A DNA stretch of 64,000 nucleotides from Phorcus lineatus (taxonomy: Eukaryota; Mollusca; Gastropoda; Trochida; Trochidae): positions 1,178,001 to 1,242,000 of the forward strand of contig OV121090.1 in NCBI GenBank assembly GCA_921293015.1, read 5' to 3'. The translations under genes and the position numbers were made by a program. Every line of letters starts with the position of its first letter. Position 1 is the first letter of the stretch. Shown here in pieces: positions 1 through 12,218 of the stretch. The notes under the pieces are model-generated. The model saw only the letters and a program-made list of their open reading frames with translations. It was not told the origin of the DNA and did no database searches.

Positions 1-2462
1 TTGCAATATGAAGTTCATCATTCATGAACATTAAAAATGTATTTTTGTTTTCAGTCATAACCATTATCAATTAGCGAAGTAAAATAAGGATCAAATCACT
101 CAATTTCACAAACATCTGTTGCTCGAAGGCCGTGTTAGTTTCTACATGGAATTTTCAAAATATCAGGGCTCCTTAACTTGCCTGTTTTTTGGGGTTTTTG
201 TTCGTTGTCTTGATAAATCATATGAATTAGAAATATAAAGACGGCAACTGAAGTATTGTTACAAATGTTTAGATAAAGTTTATTAGGGGAAATTTAAAAA
301 AATGAAACACCATTTAAAGTCAGTTCTTGAACGCCAGTTTCGATTTGCACCATAATCTTTTAAAAAAGAAGGAACTAGCCCAAAAATCCAATTTACTCTC
401 CAAAGCCAAGAGAAATGCTATTTTCTACAAACTACCAACTTTTGGACAGTGTACAGTGTAGTTAGTAGACGCCAATCAGCCCACGAGCCCAAGCGCACAC
501 ATAACAAAAGTGGCCAGAACAGAAAATAAGCTTTCACTTGACAATTACAGCTTGAATGAAACAGCGGTGTAGTGATACAACATAACCTGTAAAAACTGAT
601 TTTACACAATACATTTTTAGTTTCTTGCAGTGCAAACAATCCAATTTGTTATTATATACATATAAAAACGTTTCCATTAAATCTATTGTTAAAACATAAA
701 TGGACACATACTGGTCATATTACTTTCTTAAAAAACGTATCATGAAAGCAAAGATATAAAAACTGATTTTCTTCTTCAGCGCCACTCATTAGCTTATTGC
801 CAAATGAATTATCTTCAGAGATTCAAAGCATTCTCATTACCCAACTTGATCATCGGTAATCGCAGGAGAAACCCTCAAGTATCAAGTAACAAGACATGGC
901 GGCCAATTTCGATGTGAACACCTATCAATACTTCTCGGTAGCGAAATGGATATTCATAGCTTAGCCGAATACAGTACGTTCCTTTAAAACCACTTCTTTT
1001 GTTTACAAAACATTATCTTGCAATCGGAAACATTTATTTTCGATTCCGTGAGATCACTTTATTTATCTAAAAAGAACTTGCTTCTGCTCCTATAAAACTT
1101 CATTATGCTTCTGTTTCTGATTATTGTATGGTACCAGCGCAGGTAACACATCGATTGATAGTCTAATTCTGTTGGTAATCTGAAGGTTTATTTATTTCAG
1201 CTAATGTTAATTATGTGTTAAGTCTGACATGTTCCACGATACAATGCAGTCAAGAAAGAGTTTGCACGAATGAAATTCAGTAGCTTTTTACACAAAAGGG
1301 TAAATCAATGTTTTTGCTATCTTGAGGAACGACAACAATTTTAAAGAATTGGCTATATGACTTGTAAACAGTTCTTCTAAAGACATAAAACGTAATTTGT
1401 ACGCTTATCTACAGCTAAAGCTTCACACAAATACTTTTACTAATCAATTTTATTCTATTTCTTCGAGCATGAAAACATGTTTTCGACATTGAGCTCCTTA
1501 TAAACATGTTTTTAAAGATGCTGAGCTCATAAAGCCTCTAGATTAAATAAATCAATATTGTCTCAAAGGCAACATTTTACAATGGATATTCTTGAAAATG
1601 TTTGTGTTGTGTTGAATTTGTTTTAAGGTTGACCTATATGGGTTGTTTTCATCAAAATCAACTAAGCAAACAGAACAACTTTCTAAACAAGCCAATTTTG
1701 GACATGCAAGGTTTCTTATTTTCTAGGTTTCACACCTGCAAATGACGAATCATGCTACACATAATAGACAAGGACATGCCACCAGAAATACTAGCTTGTG
1801 CAAACAACAATTGAGAGCAAATAAGCCCAGTATCCTTGCGCCTCAGTGAATAATTTCATAAAGTGAGAATGAAAGAATAACTTAACGATTTATCGGTCCA
1901 ATATATCTAATAGTCTAATATAACAGTATTTGCTCATCAAACATTCCTGTCGGGCTTTACTATCATCCAGCTTCAATTTCCCTCTAGTTATACCGTTCGT
2001 CAGTTAGATCAAAGCGAGATTCAAGTAATGGAAAAAAAATACATTTTGTAAACATTAATCAGAATCATTGATAGAAGTTAAGCTTTAAGCACGTTGTTAT
2101 CAAAATCTGACTTGCAGTGAATTTCACTCAATTTCAAAAGAAATGCCACAAAGGGATTTTTTTCAAAACTTAAACACCTTTTTAGCTATAGGAATGAGAC
2201 TTTTTGAAGGAGATGTTTACTATCAGCGATCATACACACATTACAATTTAAGTTCAAACAGATATGTTTGTTTTGCCTGTGACATCAAGCCTTCTTCATT
2301 ATTGTTAACCAAAATTGCAACATTATCTTTCATTTCGTTCATGTGTTGATGTAAAAGGGTATTTCGGATTATGCTGTAATGTAAATACGAGAAACTTTTT
2401 ACAAAGTTTCTAAATTGTCCTCACATCAGATACCAGAGATGTCAAGAGATAGAAATTAAGGT

Positions 2463-2496
<34 letters not shown>

Positions 2497-4889
2497 CAAG
2501 ACAATGTTCTTTTACTTTTCAATGCTCATATTGTTTTTACAGTACTGAACACATGGTAGAGGGTGTACATGTCAAAAGCTATTTCGTAAACAACGAAGGC
2601 GTGCTCAAGAGAAGGAGATGTTTGAGATGTTTGAGCCTTCATTGGATCACTGGTTTAAGTTTGGAATTATCACAATTTTTACCCTGGACGGCATATGCAG
2701 ACCTCAGGTTCAATCTCACAAAAACACTTCAGATTCAGATGAGACAATCACAAATTGCCTTAAAGCTAACGCTTTCGAACATTGTCCAAAACATTATTGG
2801 CAGTTCAAACGTATTCAGCTGCTCCTTTTGACTACAAAGAGTACAATCGATCTAGCGATTAAGTCTGTTGTTTCAAATCAGCGAGGACAGAAGACTTCAA
2901 TGTGTTTGAGAAATAAATATTGTGTATTCATCTTGACTCCTTTTCATCTACAGTTTCAAGTTCTTCTTTTCTCTTTCCTATAACTATCAGGAACTTGGTC
3001 CTAAATCTAATAGATACCCGCTGTTATTGTCATTCGTCCAATAAAATTGTACTAGTTCATTTAGAATAACCTTTCTATGTAGTTTTTGTTATACATTCCT
3101 TCAAGTGCATTATTATATGTGTGGCAATACAAAGGGCGATTCAGTAATGGAACTATTTCTCATCTAGGTATAATAAAGAAATTCAATACATGTTTCGGAG
3201 AGCTCTTTTACAGCCAATGTAATCCCCTATAGACTAGGTGCGCACGATGATCTGCCATCAAATATGATTTCTTCTTTATTTCACAGATGTGACTGGTGTT
3301 AAAGTAACTCATTATAGACAAGGATCTGACCATGATTTGGTGAAACCGTGAATCTATCAATAGATAGATCCTGAACTACTTTGAAGGCGTTCACAAGCAG
3401 TTATTTTACCTTCTTAGACCTGTGTTCTGTGATCCTTATTACAATCACGTCCATACGAAGTTTATTCATAGAAATAAAACATGTATTTTGTTTTGATACA
3501 TAACTGTAGTCATTAAATTCCAATATCAAAGTGTAACAGAGATCAAATTACTGCAATGAAATTTGACATGAAAGACGTCATAGATTTTTCAATGCCGTTG
3601 AAAGATGAATTTAACCATAGTTTATGGACATCCCACCTCTTTATTAAAATGAGTGTGACGTTTTATATACTAACACCATTGCAACATAAATTAAATAGTT
3701 AACCAGCACCTGTTCCTTGATAGCGGTGTTAGTTTTTACATAGAAATTTCAGTTAACCCATATATGAAATATACATGGATCATTCAAGAACTTCAGAATT
3801 TGTCTGGTTCTTATTTTGTTCAACAGAGCCTTGAAAAAAATATATAAAATGAAACCTTTAAGACTGATGTTCTGTTATAAAAATTCCTATATGTAAAGTT
3901 ATTCTCGTGAGTCTGATTTGACGAGAGCACTGAAAAACATGCAACCATTTCTCGATGAATGCAGAAAAATGTGCACCACAATCTATCAGAACAAACACTT
4001 CTGAAATCGTAATGGCATTTGCAATATAAAAAGTACCGTGTCAAACGATTCGGCCGATGAAGTTTATCGTCACTCGAGAAAATCCTCAGTTATGAGGTCA
4101 CTTGGAATTCTTATCCTCCTTAAGCCGTAAACACGCCATTTAACGAAGCCAATTTCAACATAAATCACACATAAAATCGTCTAAGAAATAGAACTTATCA
4201 CCTTCCTTGACAATGATCATGTTTATCTTGTTACCTCATGTTCAAAAAATATCTCACTCGTGACATCTATATTTCTACATGTGTAGCCTTCCATTGTAGT
4301 TTATCAATCCGTGGGTGTTCTAGACTATTCAGATAATCACAATATACTTAAAAACTTGGAAACTTTGCTCGTGCAGGCGTTAACAATCAGTTATTGTTTG
4401 TTGGACCAATATAGCTTTTACTTCCTCGAGTTTGTTTTGCTCGTCCTTATCATTTCTTTTCAAATAAATATATTTTTCTAATCTTTTTCACTTTTTGATT
4501 TCCTTCCAAGACCAAAATCAATCAGTGTGATGTTTTCAAAGTGTTCGTGCCAGGATGAATAAAATATACAGACCAATTAGACTTGAGGGATTTGAAGGAC
4601 AAGGTTGTTGAGTTTAACCTTCTTGGATCAATGTTTTGGGATAGGGTCCACAACAACGATTTTACCATACATAACTGCCGTTTGTAGGAACTAAGTTTTA
4701 GAGATTGTTGAACTTTACCTTCGTAGACCAATGTTATGTTTACATTGACATAGGGTCGACAACATGTCACAACGATTGTACCATTCATAACTGCTATTTA
4801 TAGGAACTATATTATACGTGTAATACGCAAGACAATACGCATTGTGCTTCAGTGAATAAGTATTTTAATCTTGGTAAGAATTAAGTGAA
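1..4889. other. Intergenic region with diverged dispersed repeats
   Basis: No gene recognised. Parts of about 20-140 resemble about 3470-3745 (shared tracts around GTGTTAGTTT and ACATAGAAATTT-like sequence). Blocks at about 779-850 and 1590-1730 recur at about 9350-9415 and 9950-10090. A G homopolymer of about 31 bases begins near 2465. Short open frames here look like chance. Confidence 0.5.
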
Positions 4890-5353
4890 GGAGCCACTCC
4901 GTGATTTTCATAACATCTCATTATTATTATTTACCTTTCATACGAACCTAAATGTCATATGTGGTGATATAAAATCAAAACATCTTAACTTTTCATGTCC
5001 AAAACACATACATATGACAAATACTGGTTTTCCATGAAAATCTAAAAACAACCTTATAAATGCACAGAGGTGTAGATAGCACGTCCAATATACATGTAGA
5101 CTAGTTATATAATCTAACAAACGCTATCAACTCCTAATTGCCCTCCTGGCTGTTTTAGATAAGTCTCCAAAATTACGTTTGACTATTTGACGCGCGCCAC
5201 TGTCCGGTTTTCGATCATAAGTGCGACGTTCAACTGTAAAAAACCAACAAGCTCTAAAATGTGTCTATTTGGTAACAGTCGATACTACGCCATCAAATGA
5301 CAACATTGATAAAGTCGTGCATATATAACTCCAACAACTCACGGAGTGGCTCT
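4890..5353 (-). mobile_element. TTAA-type MITE, copy 1 (inverted orientation)
   Basis: Shares ends GAGCCACTCCGTGA...TCACGGAGTGGCTCT and internal sequence with the copies at 8827, 14047 and 45101, but in the opposite orientation. The right end abuts TTAA (5354-5357). The left end has diverged, with the nearest TTAA seven bases away. Confidence 0.8.
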
Positions 5354-7689
5354 TTAAGATTCTTGAATATAATGGAAATGTTCACTTTGGTATATGTTGA
5401 TGTGTTGATATATGGCCCAAGAAGACATCTTGAGGTTAGTCACACTAACACGTGCCGACTTCAAAGCATTGACTGACCTCATGTATAAGGTGCCTGTAGT
5501 GAGTTGGAGTCAAATGTGTCAAACTTCAAACTGTTATTTAATCGAGATTAATATTGGTTGACTCAGAAACTCAGAATCCTAATACTTATCAGTTCAGTAT
5601 AGTGACAATAAACGGTTTAAAGTCGTTATTTGTGATCGAAAACTGGACTGTGGCTCGTGCCAAGGACTCAAACAAATTCTTATCAGAAAGAAGCATGATC
5701 AGGGTTCCTTTATTTATGTTTTTAAAAAAGATTTAAAGTAAACATGTATATATGTAGTATTGCAGCTTAAATAAAACGTCTAAGCTAATTAGCTGTCGTT
5801 GTTAATTCACCCTTGCACGAACCGTCTGAATAAACCATAGCAACAAATTGGATTGTTCGCACTACAAGAACCCTGATAGGAAGTCCATCAATGTTCAGTT
5901 GTCGGAGTGTGCTAGTGTCACAATCTTCTTTACCCACTTTCCCAAGCATTTTCAATTCTTCTGAGTTAGAGTTTTTCTTGATTTCTTTCTTTTTTTCTGC
6001 AACCCATCATAAAACATGACGGTCTCCCAGTTACAATCATAGGAACCAATGGCCTTCAGGCATGTTTTGTAAAAGAAGGGATTTTTGGAGCGACCATCTG
6101 TGCTTATTGGAATTACACAAATATTTACTTTCTTTATGTCTTCAATTATAAATCTAAGTCACTAAATGTGGATATCCATCTCAACTATTGTCACATTGCT
6201 GTTACAACAACAAAATTTCAATAATGAATTTTGCTGTTTTACAAAGGTTACGTAGATGGCCAATTCAAACTGATAAAAACTGATAAAAAAACTTATTTAA
6301 TTTGTAGGCTTATATAACTGCAGACATGGTTTAACCTTGAATAACATATCAATATTAAGAAGTTTCAGATAAATTGAATCTCATTACTTGTTATCATGAC
6401 ATTCATTGAAACAGCAGGTGTTGCAATGTCTTCCATGTCTATATGATCGGCACCACAAAATGAGTGAAACAAACTCATTTAAGCGATGGATACATTGTAA
6501 TTGTTTTTCGTCATTTGTTCCTGAAATATCCAAGGATCGTACAACGTTTTTAGATCTTTGATATACGTCTTATGTCTTTGGACAGCACAGTTTCTTAAAT
6601 CATTGCATGTCAACTATCAAAAAACATTATTAACTTGAGGTTATAGCGAAAGCATGTTCTCCTGCTTTTACTGAATAAGTTATAAACCATAAGAAGGCCT
6701 TGCTTTAGCAAAGGTTTAGTGAATCTCAGCACATTCATCGGCTGAATATATTTGTTAATTTTAAAGAAATTTTTTTTTAAATAGATAGTTCTTTAACATA
6801 TATTTGAAATTTTTGTCTACATATATATTAAAAAATAAACAAATATCTTTGGAATTTAATTAATTTTAAAGCCACATTCGCTACAATGACTGTACTCTAA
6901 TTCAATACACATTTCAAAATAAAGCAAACGTGTGACATAATACACTAAAAATGATCTTTTTGAATTGTTTTTCATCCTTTAGAACATTCTCTACAATAAT
7001 TTTAGCTTTATATAATCTAATTTTAGAATGCATTAAACAAGACAGAAATAAGTCGTGTTTGACAGAAAATAGACATCATAAAGCAGAATTCAAAAAAGGT
7101 TTCTTGCCAATGCAAAATTTCATTTAAATTATTTTTCTTACAATTAGTCCGAAAGTTGTACAAAACAAATAGTGCTGTTTGTATTTAACTGGTGTCACTT
7201 TCAGGTTGTCAATATCAACAATACAGGAAAAATCTTTGATTTAAAACAAATGGAAATTCAAATTACAGATTTTCACTCAGAATAGTTCTGTTTTTTCAAG
7301 AATTGGAAATACGTTATCACGTTTATTGGAATGCAATCAGATGCTTCCCAAACATATTGACACCACATGGTCTACGATGAAATTCTTTGGCACCTCCCAC
7401 ATCTGTCATATTTATTATCAATGATCAAGGAAACCCATTTGTGCTGAAGTGACAACGATTGATTTTAAGAATTCACGCTGGTCGAAAAAAATGACACGTT
7501 GAGTGCACTGAACATTATTATCAGCACTTTGTCACTTGTCAGTTACATTTTCTGTCACAAACCTGGTTAAATGGTGAAACTTGTATAGTAGGTGGCTAGT
7601 TGGAGAATAGTCCAATCACTGAAGTCCTCCTTTGCAGGGATACACATGTCTCAAGGCTTTGAATCTCATCACATTTGGTAACATTCGGT
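5354..7689. other. Intergenic, nothing recognised
   Basis: AT-rich sequence without coding or element signatures that I can support. A tract near 5840-5870 resembles the reverse complement of about 605-640, another trace of the dispersed repeats. Confidence 0.4.
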
Positions 7690-8540
7690 AAAATGATTTC
7701 ATTTAAAATTGAGGATTACAGGAATTTTGTTGAATACTTTCACTACAGTATAGTCAGCCGTCTAGCTAGGAAATGCAATGGAACAAAGCATGTAAGGAGC
7801 CGTCTCTATTCTGGCAAATGTAGAGAAACAATAGCTAAAAATGATAGAGATCTATTGTTCGATTCATGTTTGGCATCAGTCTCTTGACACAGGCAGGCCT
7901 GGCTTCAAAATCGCCGCTTGATTTGCCAGACTGTCATCAATCATCGTCCTCCTCAAAGTTGCTGGATTGAGGGCCATAAGAGACATCAAACGCCCATACC
8001 TTTGATATGAACTAAACTGGAGTATGGGTTGGTTTAGGCCTACGAACATGCGATTCACACCAAGGAACACTATACGGTGTGTTACTATAATGACTGCAAG
8101 TCTAATTTGCTGATACTTCGCTGATAGTGAAGAGGTGGAGTATTGCTATATCTTATTGACAAAAATGTTGTGGTCTATAACTTAATATCACATCTTGTTG
8201 ATACTCGAGGTGCACAGATCCACTGGTCAGTAATGTCCCCTGATCACAATCCCATCGAGCATGTCTAAGACAAGGATACCGGTGGATAAAACACTAAGGT
8301 ATACCTTAATCACTAAGGTAGTCTAATGCAGTGTTAAAGAATGTCCCTAAGGTTGACCTTTTGCTTTCTGCAACGCTAAAGTAACCCTTTTCCCAAAACA
8401 TGTAAAGGAATTGGAGGCAGCTTAACATGCAGATCGAGTGGCAGCAATCTCCTACGGAACAATGCGGGAGGTTTGCTGAAGAAGAGTTGCTTCAATCACT
8501 CAGGTGGAACACACGGTATTGACACTTTGGTGTTCCTCAT
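7690..8540 (+). pseudogene. Decayed Tc1/mariner transposase
   Basis: At about 7750-7860 the translation SIVSRLARKCNGTKHVRSRL then YSGKCRETIAKNDRD resembles the N-terminal helix-turn-helix of Tc1 transposases (SRL-x-G-xV-RSGRPR type). At 8224-8275 the frame gives WSVMSPDHNPIEHV, the DD34E-region signature, directly followed by a stop. Several stops and frame changes lie between. Near 8500 GGTHGIDT resembles the usual GGHTRY-like end. It is clearly inactive, and terminal repeats were not located. Confidence 0.75.
8290..8362 (-). repeat. Short palindromic repeat (CTAAGGT family), copy 1
   Basis: CACTAAGGTATACCTTA and CAGTGTTAAAGAATG then CTAAGGTTGACC match, in reverse orientation, the repeat at 47405-47560. 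It interrupts the Tc1 remnant, so it inserted after that element had landed. Confidence 0.55.
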
Positions 8541-8826
8541 CATTTTTTTAAAATAATATTCAACTAAAATTACATTGATGTTTTTTTATTTTACAATTCC
8601 TTTTGTGATCTGTTTTTTTTTATTCTCAGTTATGCGTTGTATAAATCAATTTACATGACATAGTTAACAAATATTTAATACATAAATGGCAGTCTTAAGG
8701 TAGCAAAATTTAAAAAACGTTTTAAAACATCTCTGGTAAAATATTATCAAGTGCCTCCTTCTTGATTTGAATGTGTGAGAATGTTTGCTTTAATTTGTAA
8801 TCATCCTTGCACAACAGACCCTTTAA

Positions 8827-9293
8827 AGAGCCACTCTGTGAGTTGTTGGAGTCATATATTCTAAACTTAGTCAATGGTGTCAATTGATCGCTAAGTATCG
8901 ACTGTTACCAAAAAGACACATTTTAAAGCTTATTGTTTTTTACAGTGACAATATGAAGGTAGGACGTCGAAATTATGATCGAAAACCGGACAGTGGCGCG
9001 CGTCAAATGGTCAAACGTAATTTTGGAGACTTATCTAAAACAGTCAGAGTGGCAGTTAAGAGTTGACAGCATTTGTTAGGTTATATATCGGTACCCATGT
9101 ATATTGGACGTGATATCTACGCCTCTGTGCATTTATCAGGCTGTTTTTAGATTTTCATAGAAAACCAGTATTTTTCATATAAATGTCTTTTAGACATGAA
9201 AAGTTAAGATGTTTTGAATTTATATCACCACACATAACATTGAGGATCGTATCAAAGGTAAATAATATGTTATGAAAATCACGGAGGGGCTCT
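8827..9293 (+). mobile_element. TTAA-type MITE, copy 2
   Basis: A 467-bp element beginning AGAGCCACTCTGTGA and ending TCACGGAGGGGCTCT, flanked on both sides by TTAA (8823-8826 and 9294-9297). TTAA duplication with 15-bp inverted ends is the mark of piggyBac-type transposition. No protein is encoded. Confidence 0.88.
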
Positions 9294-11800
9294 TTAATGT
9301 GACACAGATTTCGATAACTTGAGATATGGAAAAATAATATCTTATTCAGCGCCATTCCTAAGTTTAAACCAAATGTATAATCTTCAGAGGGTCAAAACAT
9401 TCTCATTACTCAAAGCGGATGCTTTCAGGCCTTTGTGGAGAGGACAGCTCCTGATACGTTCGAATCCCGTTCGGGTCAATATGTTAAGACTTTTATTCCT
9501 CGGAACATTGTCGAGTTTAATCATACTGCCGAAATCCTACTACTTAAAGAAATTAAATACCAAAAGAAATAAAACCTACAGAAAATACTTACATTTGTTT
9601 TTTTAACTTTGTAAAATATTTATTTTGATTACAGGTGCGAGGGAGAGTGTGTTATATGTTCATGATGGACGACTTGAAGATTTACTCGAATTTTAAAGAA
9701 TTTATTACAATTTTCAACATTAAAGTAATAATGATACCTTTTGCTATAGCAGAGTTTTAAAACACTGTCCATGGGATATACTGATATTGTCTGAAATAAA
9801 ATAGATTACCTGACATAGAACATCATAATGATTGCTAATTTGCCCTTTTCAAATTTCTTATTTCTAAATAAAGACTAATGACACACAGAAATGTCTGAGA
9901 GTTCTGTATTCAAGCTTAAAGGACACTCATCTTACAAAAGATATTCTTGAAAATTTACAAAGGCTAAATTTGTTCTAGAGGTTGGCCTAGAAAGGTTGTT
10001 TTCTTCAACGTCAACTAAGCAAACAGAACGACTTCCTATATTAGGTACAAGCTCGCTATTTTTAGACGTGAGATGCAAGGTTTCCCATTTTTAAGGTTTT
10101 AGTTCTGAAACTTGTACATCTGTCAAAAAACATTTTGTTGATAAGATGTGTTGCTTATGGAATTTGCTTTTGTTTTGATTTAAATATTTTTGAAGCATTA
10201 CCATTCATTTCATCATCATGTTTGTTACTACGAAAATACAGATGTACGCACGAAGATAATACCATATCATGTTATTTAAGAAATTAAGTTCGCTCTACCC
10301 CAATGTGTTTTGTAATCAAGTATAGTTTTGCCCTGAACTATTATAGTTAAAGCACGGGGACGGTAGATAGAATGAGATAGGGATACGCCAGGTTGATGGA
10401 CAGAACCGTGTTGAAAAGTTCGTACCATGGACGCGTGATGAAGCGGGGAAGAGCGGACAACGTCATTCAACTGTTACGTCATGAATATACTATTGTCTGC
10501 TAAAGTACTATTTTTCGATTGTTCTAACCGATAGGCATCTTAGAAGCGTCGATAATGCAGGCATAAAATTTGACGTTTTAGAATGCACTTCCTATTTTGA
10601 TGCCATTGAATCTGAGTTGATGTATTACGATTTCCTACCAGATTTAACGTAGCTAACAGTATTATTGACCTACACATTGATGATAAGGTCAGTTATTCAG
10701 AGTCATATTGTTATCAAAGTGTTTACCTTTTCACTGTGAAATAAATCTTTAGGTCTATCCCACACATATCGCAAGGTATAGAATCAGTTCTGTAGTGCTC
10801 GAAATGTTATTCAAGCATGAACATTTTCTATGAAATTCTTAATCAGGAGATAATGGAACATAATCGTTGTTGAACAACATTTTGCTGGTATCAATGGAAA
10901 CAAAACAGCTTTGCATCAGGCTACAACTGGTCAATATCAGTATGATGGAGCACCTACGGGAAGTGAAACCCTAGCGGGAGACAAAGGGCAACCGGAAAAT
11001 GAAACTATTTATTTTCAGCTTTTGGAAAATCTATTTCCGCTGTCTTCTGCATTATTTTATCATGTATTCTCAATAGGTCAGGAGCTGTCAACCGCGCCAA
11101 ATGGCTTTGACATATGTGAAACTTAAGCAATCCACTAAGTGTATTGATAATCGGTCCATAGAAATTGACATATGCGTTTTATAAGGTCAGATATTTTCAT
11201 TTTCCATTTTGAAATGTCTCTTCTTTCATTAGAAGATATTTCTATGGTATATTTTTATCTATTAACATTGGGTTGCAAAAGACATCAAAATTTGTGGCTA
11301 GCATATAAAACAACCGAATTGTAATATAATAATTGCATAATGAGATTTTTTTGTAAGCTTAGTTTTCAGACGTTTTCAATACATTATATTTTGAAATAGC
11401 GAGTACTCGCTTAGGAAATCAGTATACTTTCTTGTTATTCAAATTGATAACTAGACTATGAACTTGGTGATTATCATAAAGAAACTGTTTTGTTAAGTCT
11501 TCTAAACTCAGAAGGCTCAAATGACTCGAAGTGGGATGGTTTTACATACATACGATTAATTATACGAGACAAAAGTAGCACATCATTTTGATAACTTTTA
11601 ATCACAAAACTTTCGAACCAAAATCTGCTTTGTTAATTTTGAATCTTCATCGTGTCATTAAAGGGCATAAAGAAGTGAAATGCAAAGTTGGCTATAAATA
11701 TAAAATGCAAATGTTTTACTATTTGGATACTCCCTACTGAAAGTTTTCCTATTCTTGCGTATTCGTTGCGATACAGGCAGCATCTATTTACATTTCAGTC
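9294..11800. other. Intergenic, dispersed repeat only
   Basis: Blocks at about 9350-9415 and 9950-10090 repeat sequence from about 779-850 and 1590-1730. Open frames at 10276-10470 (minus) and 10911-11126 (plus) resemble no family I recognise, and I do not call them genes. Confidence 0.4.
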
Positions 11801-11837
11801 CATTTTCCAAAACACAACAATAATTTGATGAATAGTT

Positions 11838-11843
11838 TTTATT
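11838..11843 (-). terminator. Candidate poly(A) signal of AOAH copy A
   Basis: TTTATT on the plus strand reads AATAAA on the minus strand, about 375 nt past the copy A stop codon. The hexamer is canonical; its use is inferred from position only. Confidence 0.35.
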
Positions 11844-12218
11844 GAATGAAAGTATGAAATATACCCGTTTGGTATTACACCAAGAAAGCATTGTGTGTAT
11901 ATGTGTATATGTGAATATGTGTATCGATGTGTTGTTTGAAAGGCACTTTAACATAACTGTTATGCTAGGAAAGGATCGTTATATCTATCTACATGTATAT
12001 ATGTTTGTATTCTGTGCATGAACGTGTATTTCATGTTAACATGTCCGTCTGTCTGTATTTGTACATCTGTCTGTGATTACGTTTGATCGCTTTTACATGA
12101 ATTATGACGTCAACAACATTACACAAACTTAAATTCATCAGTTAAATTTAGCATCAGTGTTTATCAGCACACGTCTTCATATCTCCACCATCCCACTGGT
12201 TAACGCAGTACAGTGACG

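Noticed and set aside
2463..2831. Open frame beginning with a poly-glycine run
   Set aside because: The start is created by a G homopolymer and the rest has no family resemblance or codon bias.
10276..11126. Two short open frames in the 5' intergenic region
   Set aside because: No recognisable family, splice context or repeat origin; lengths are expected by chance.
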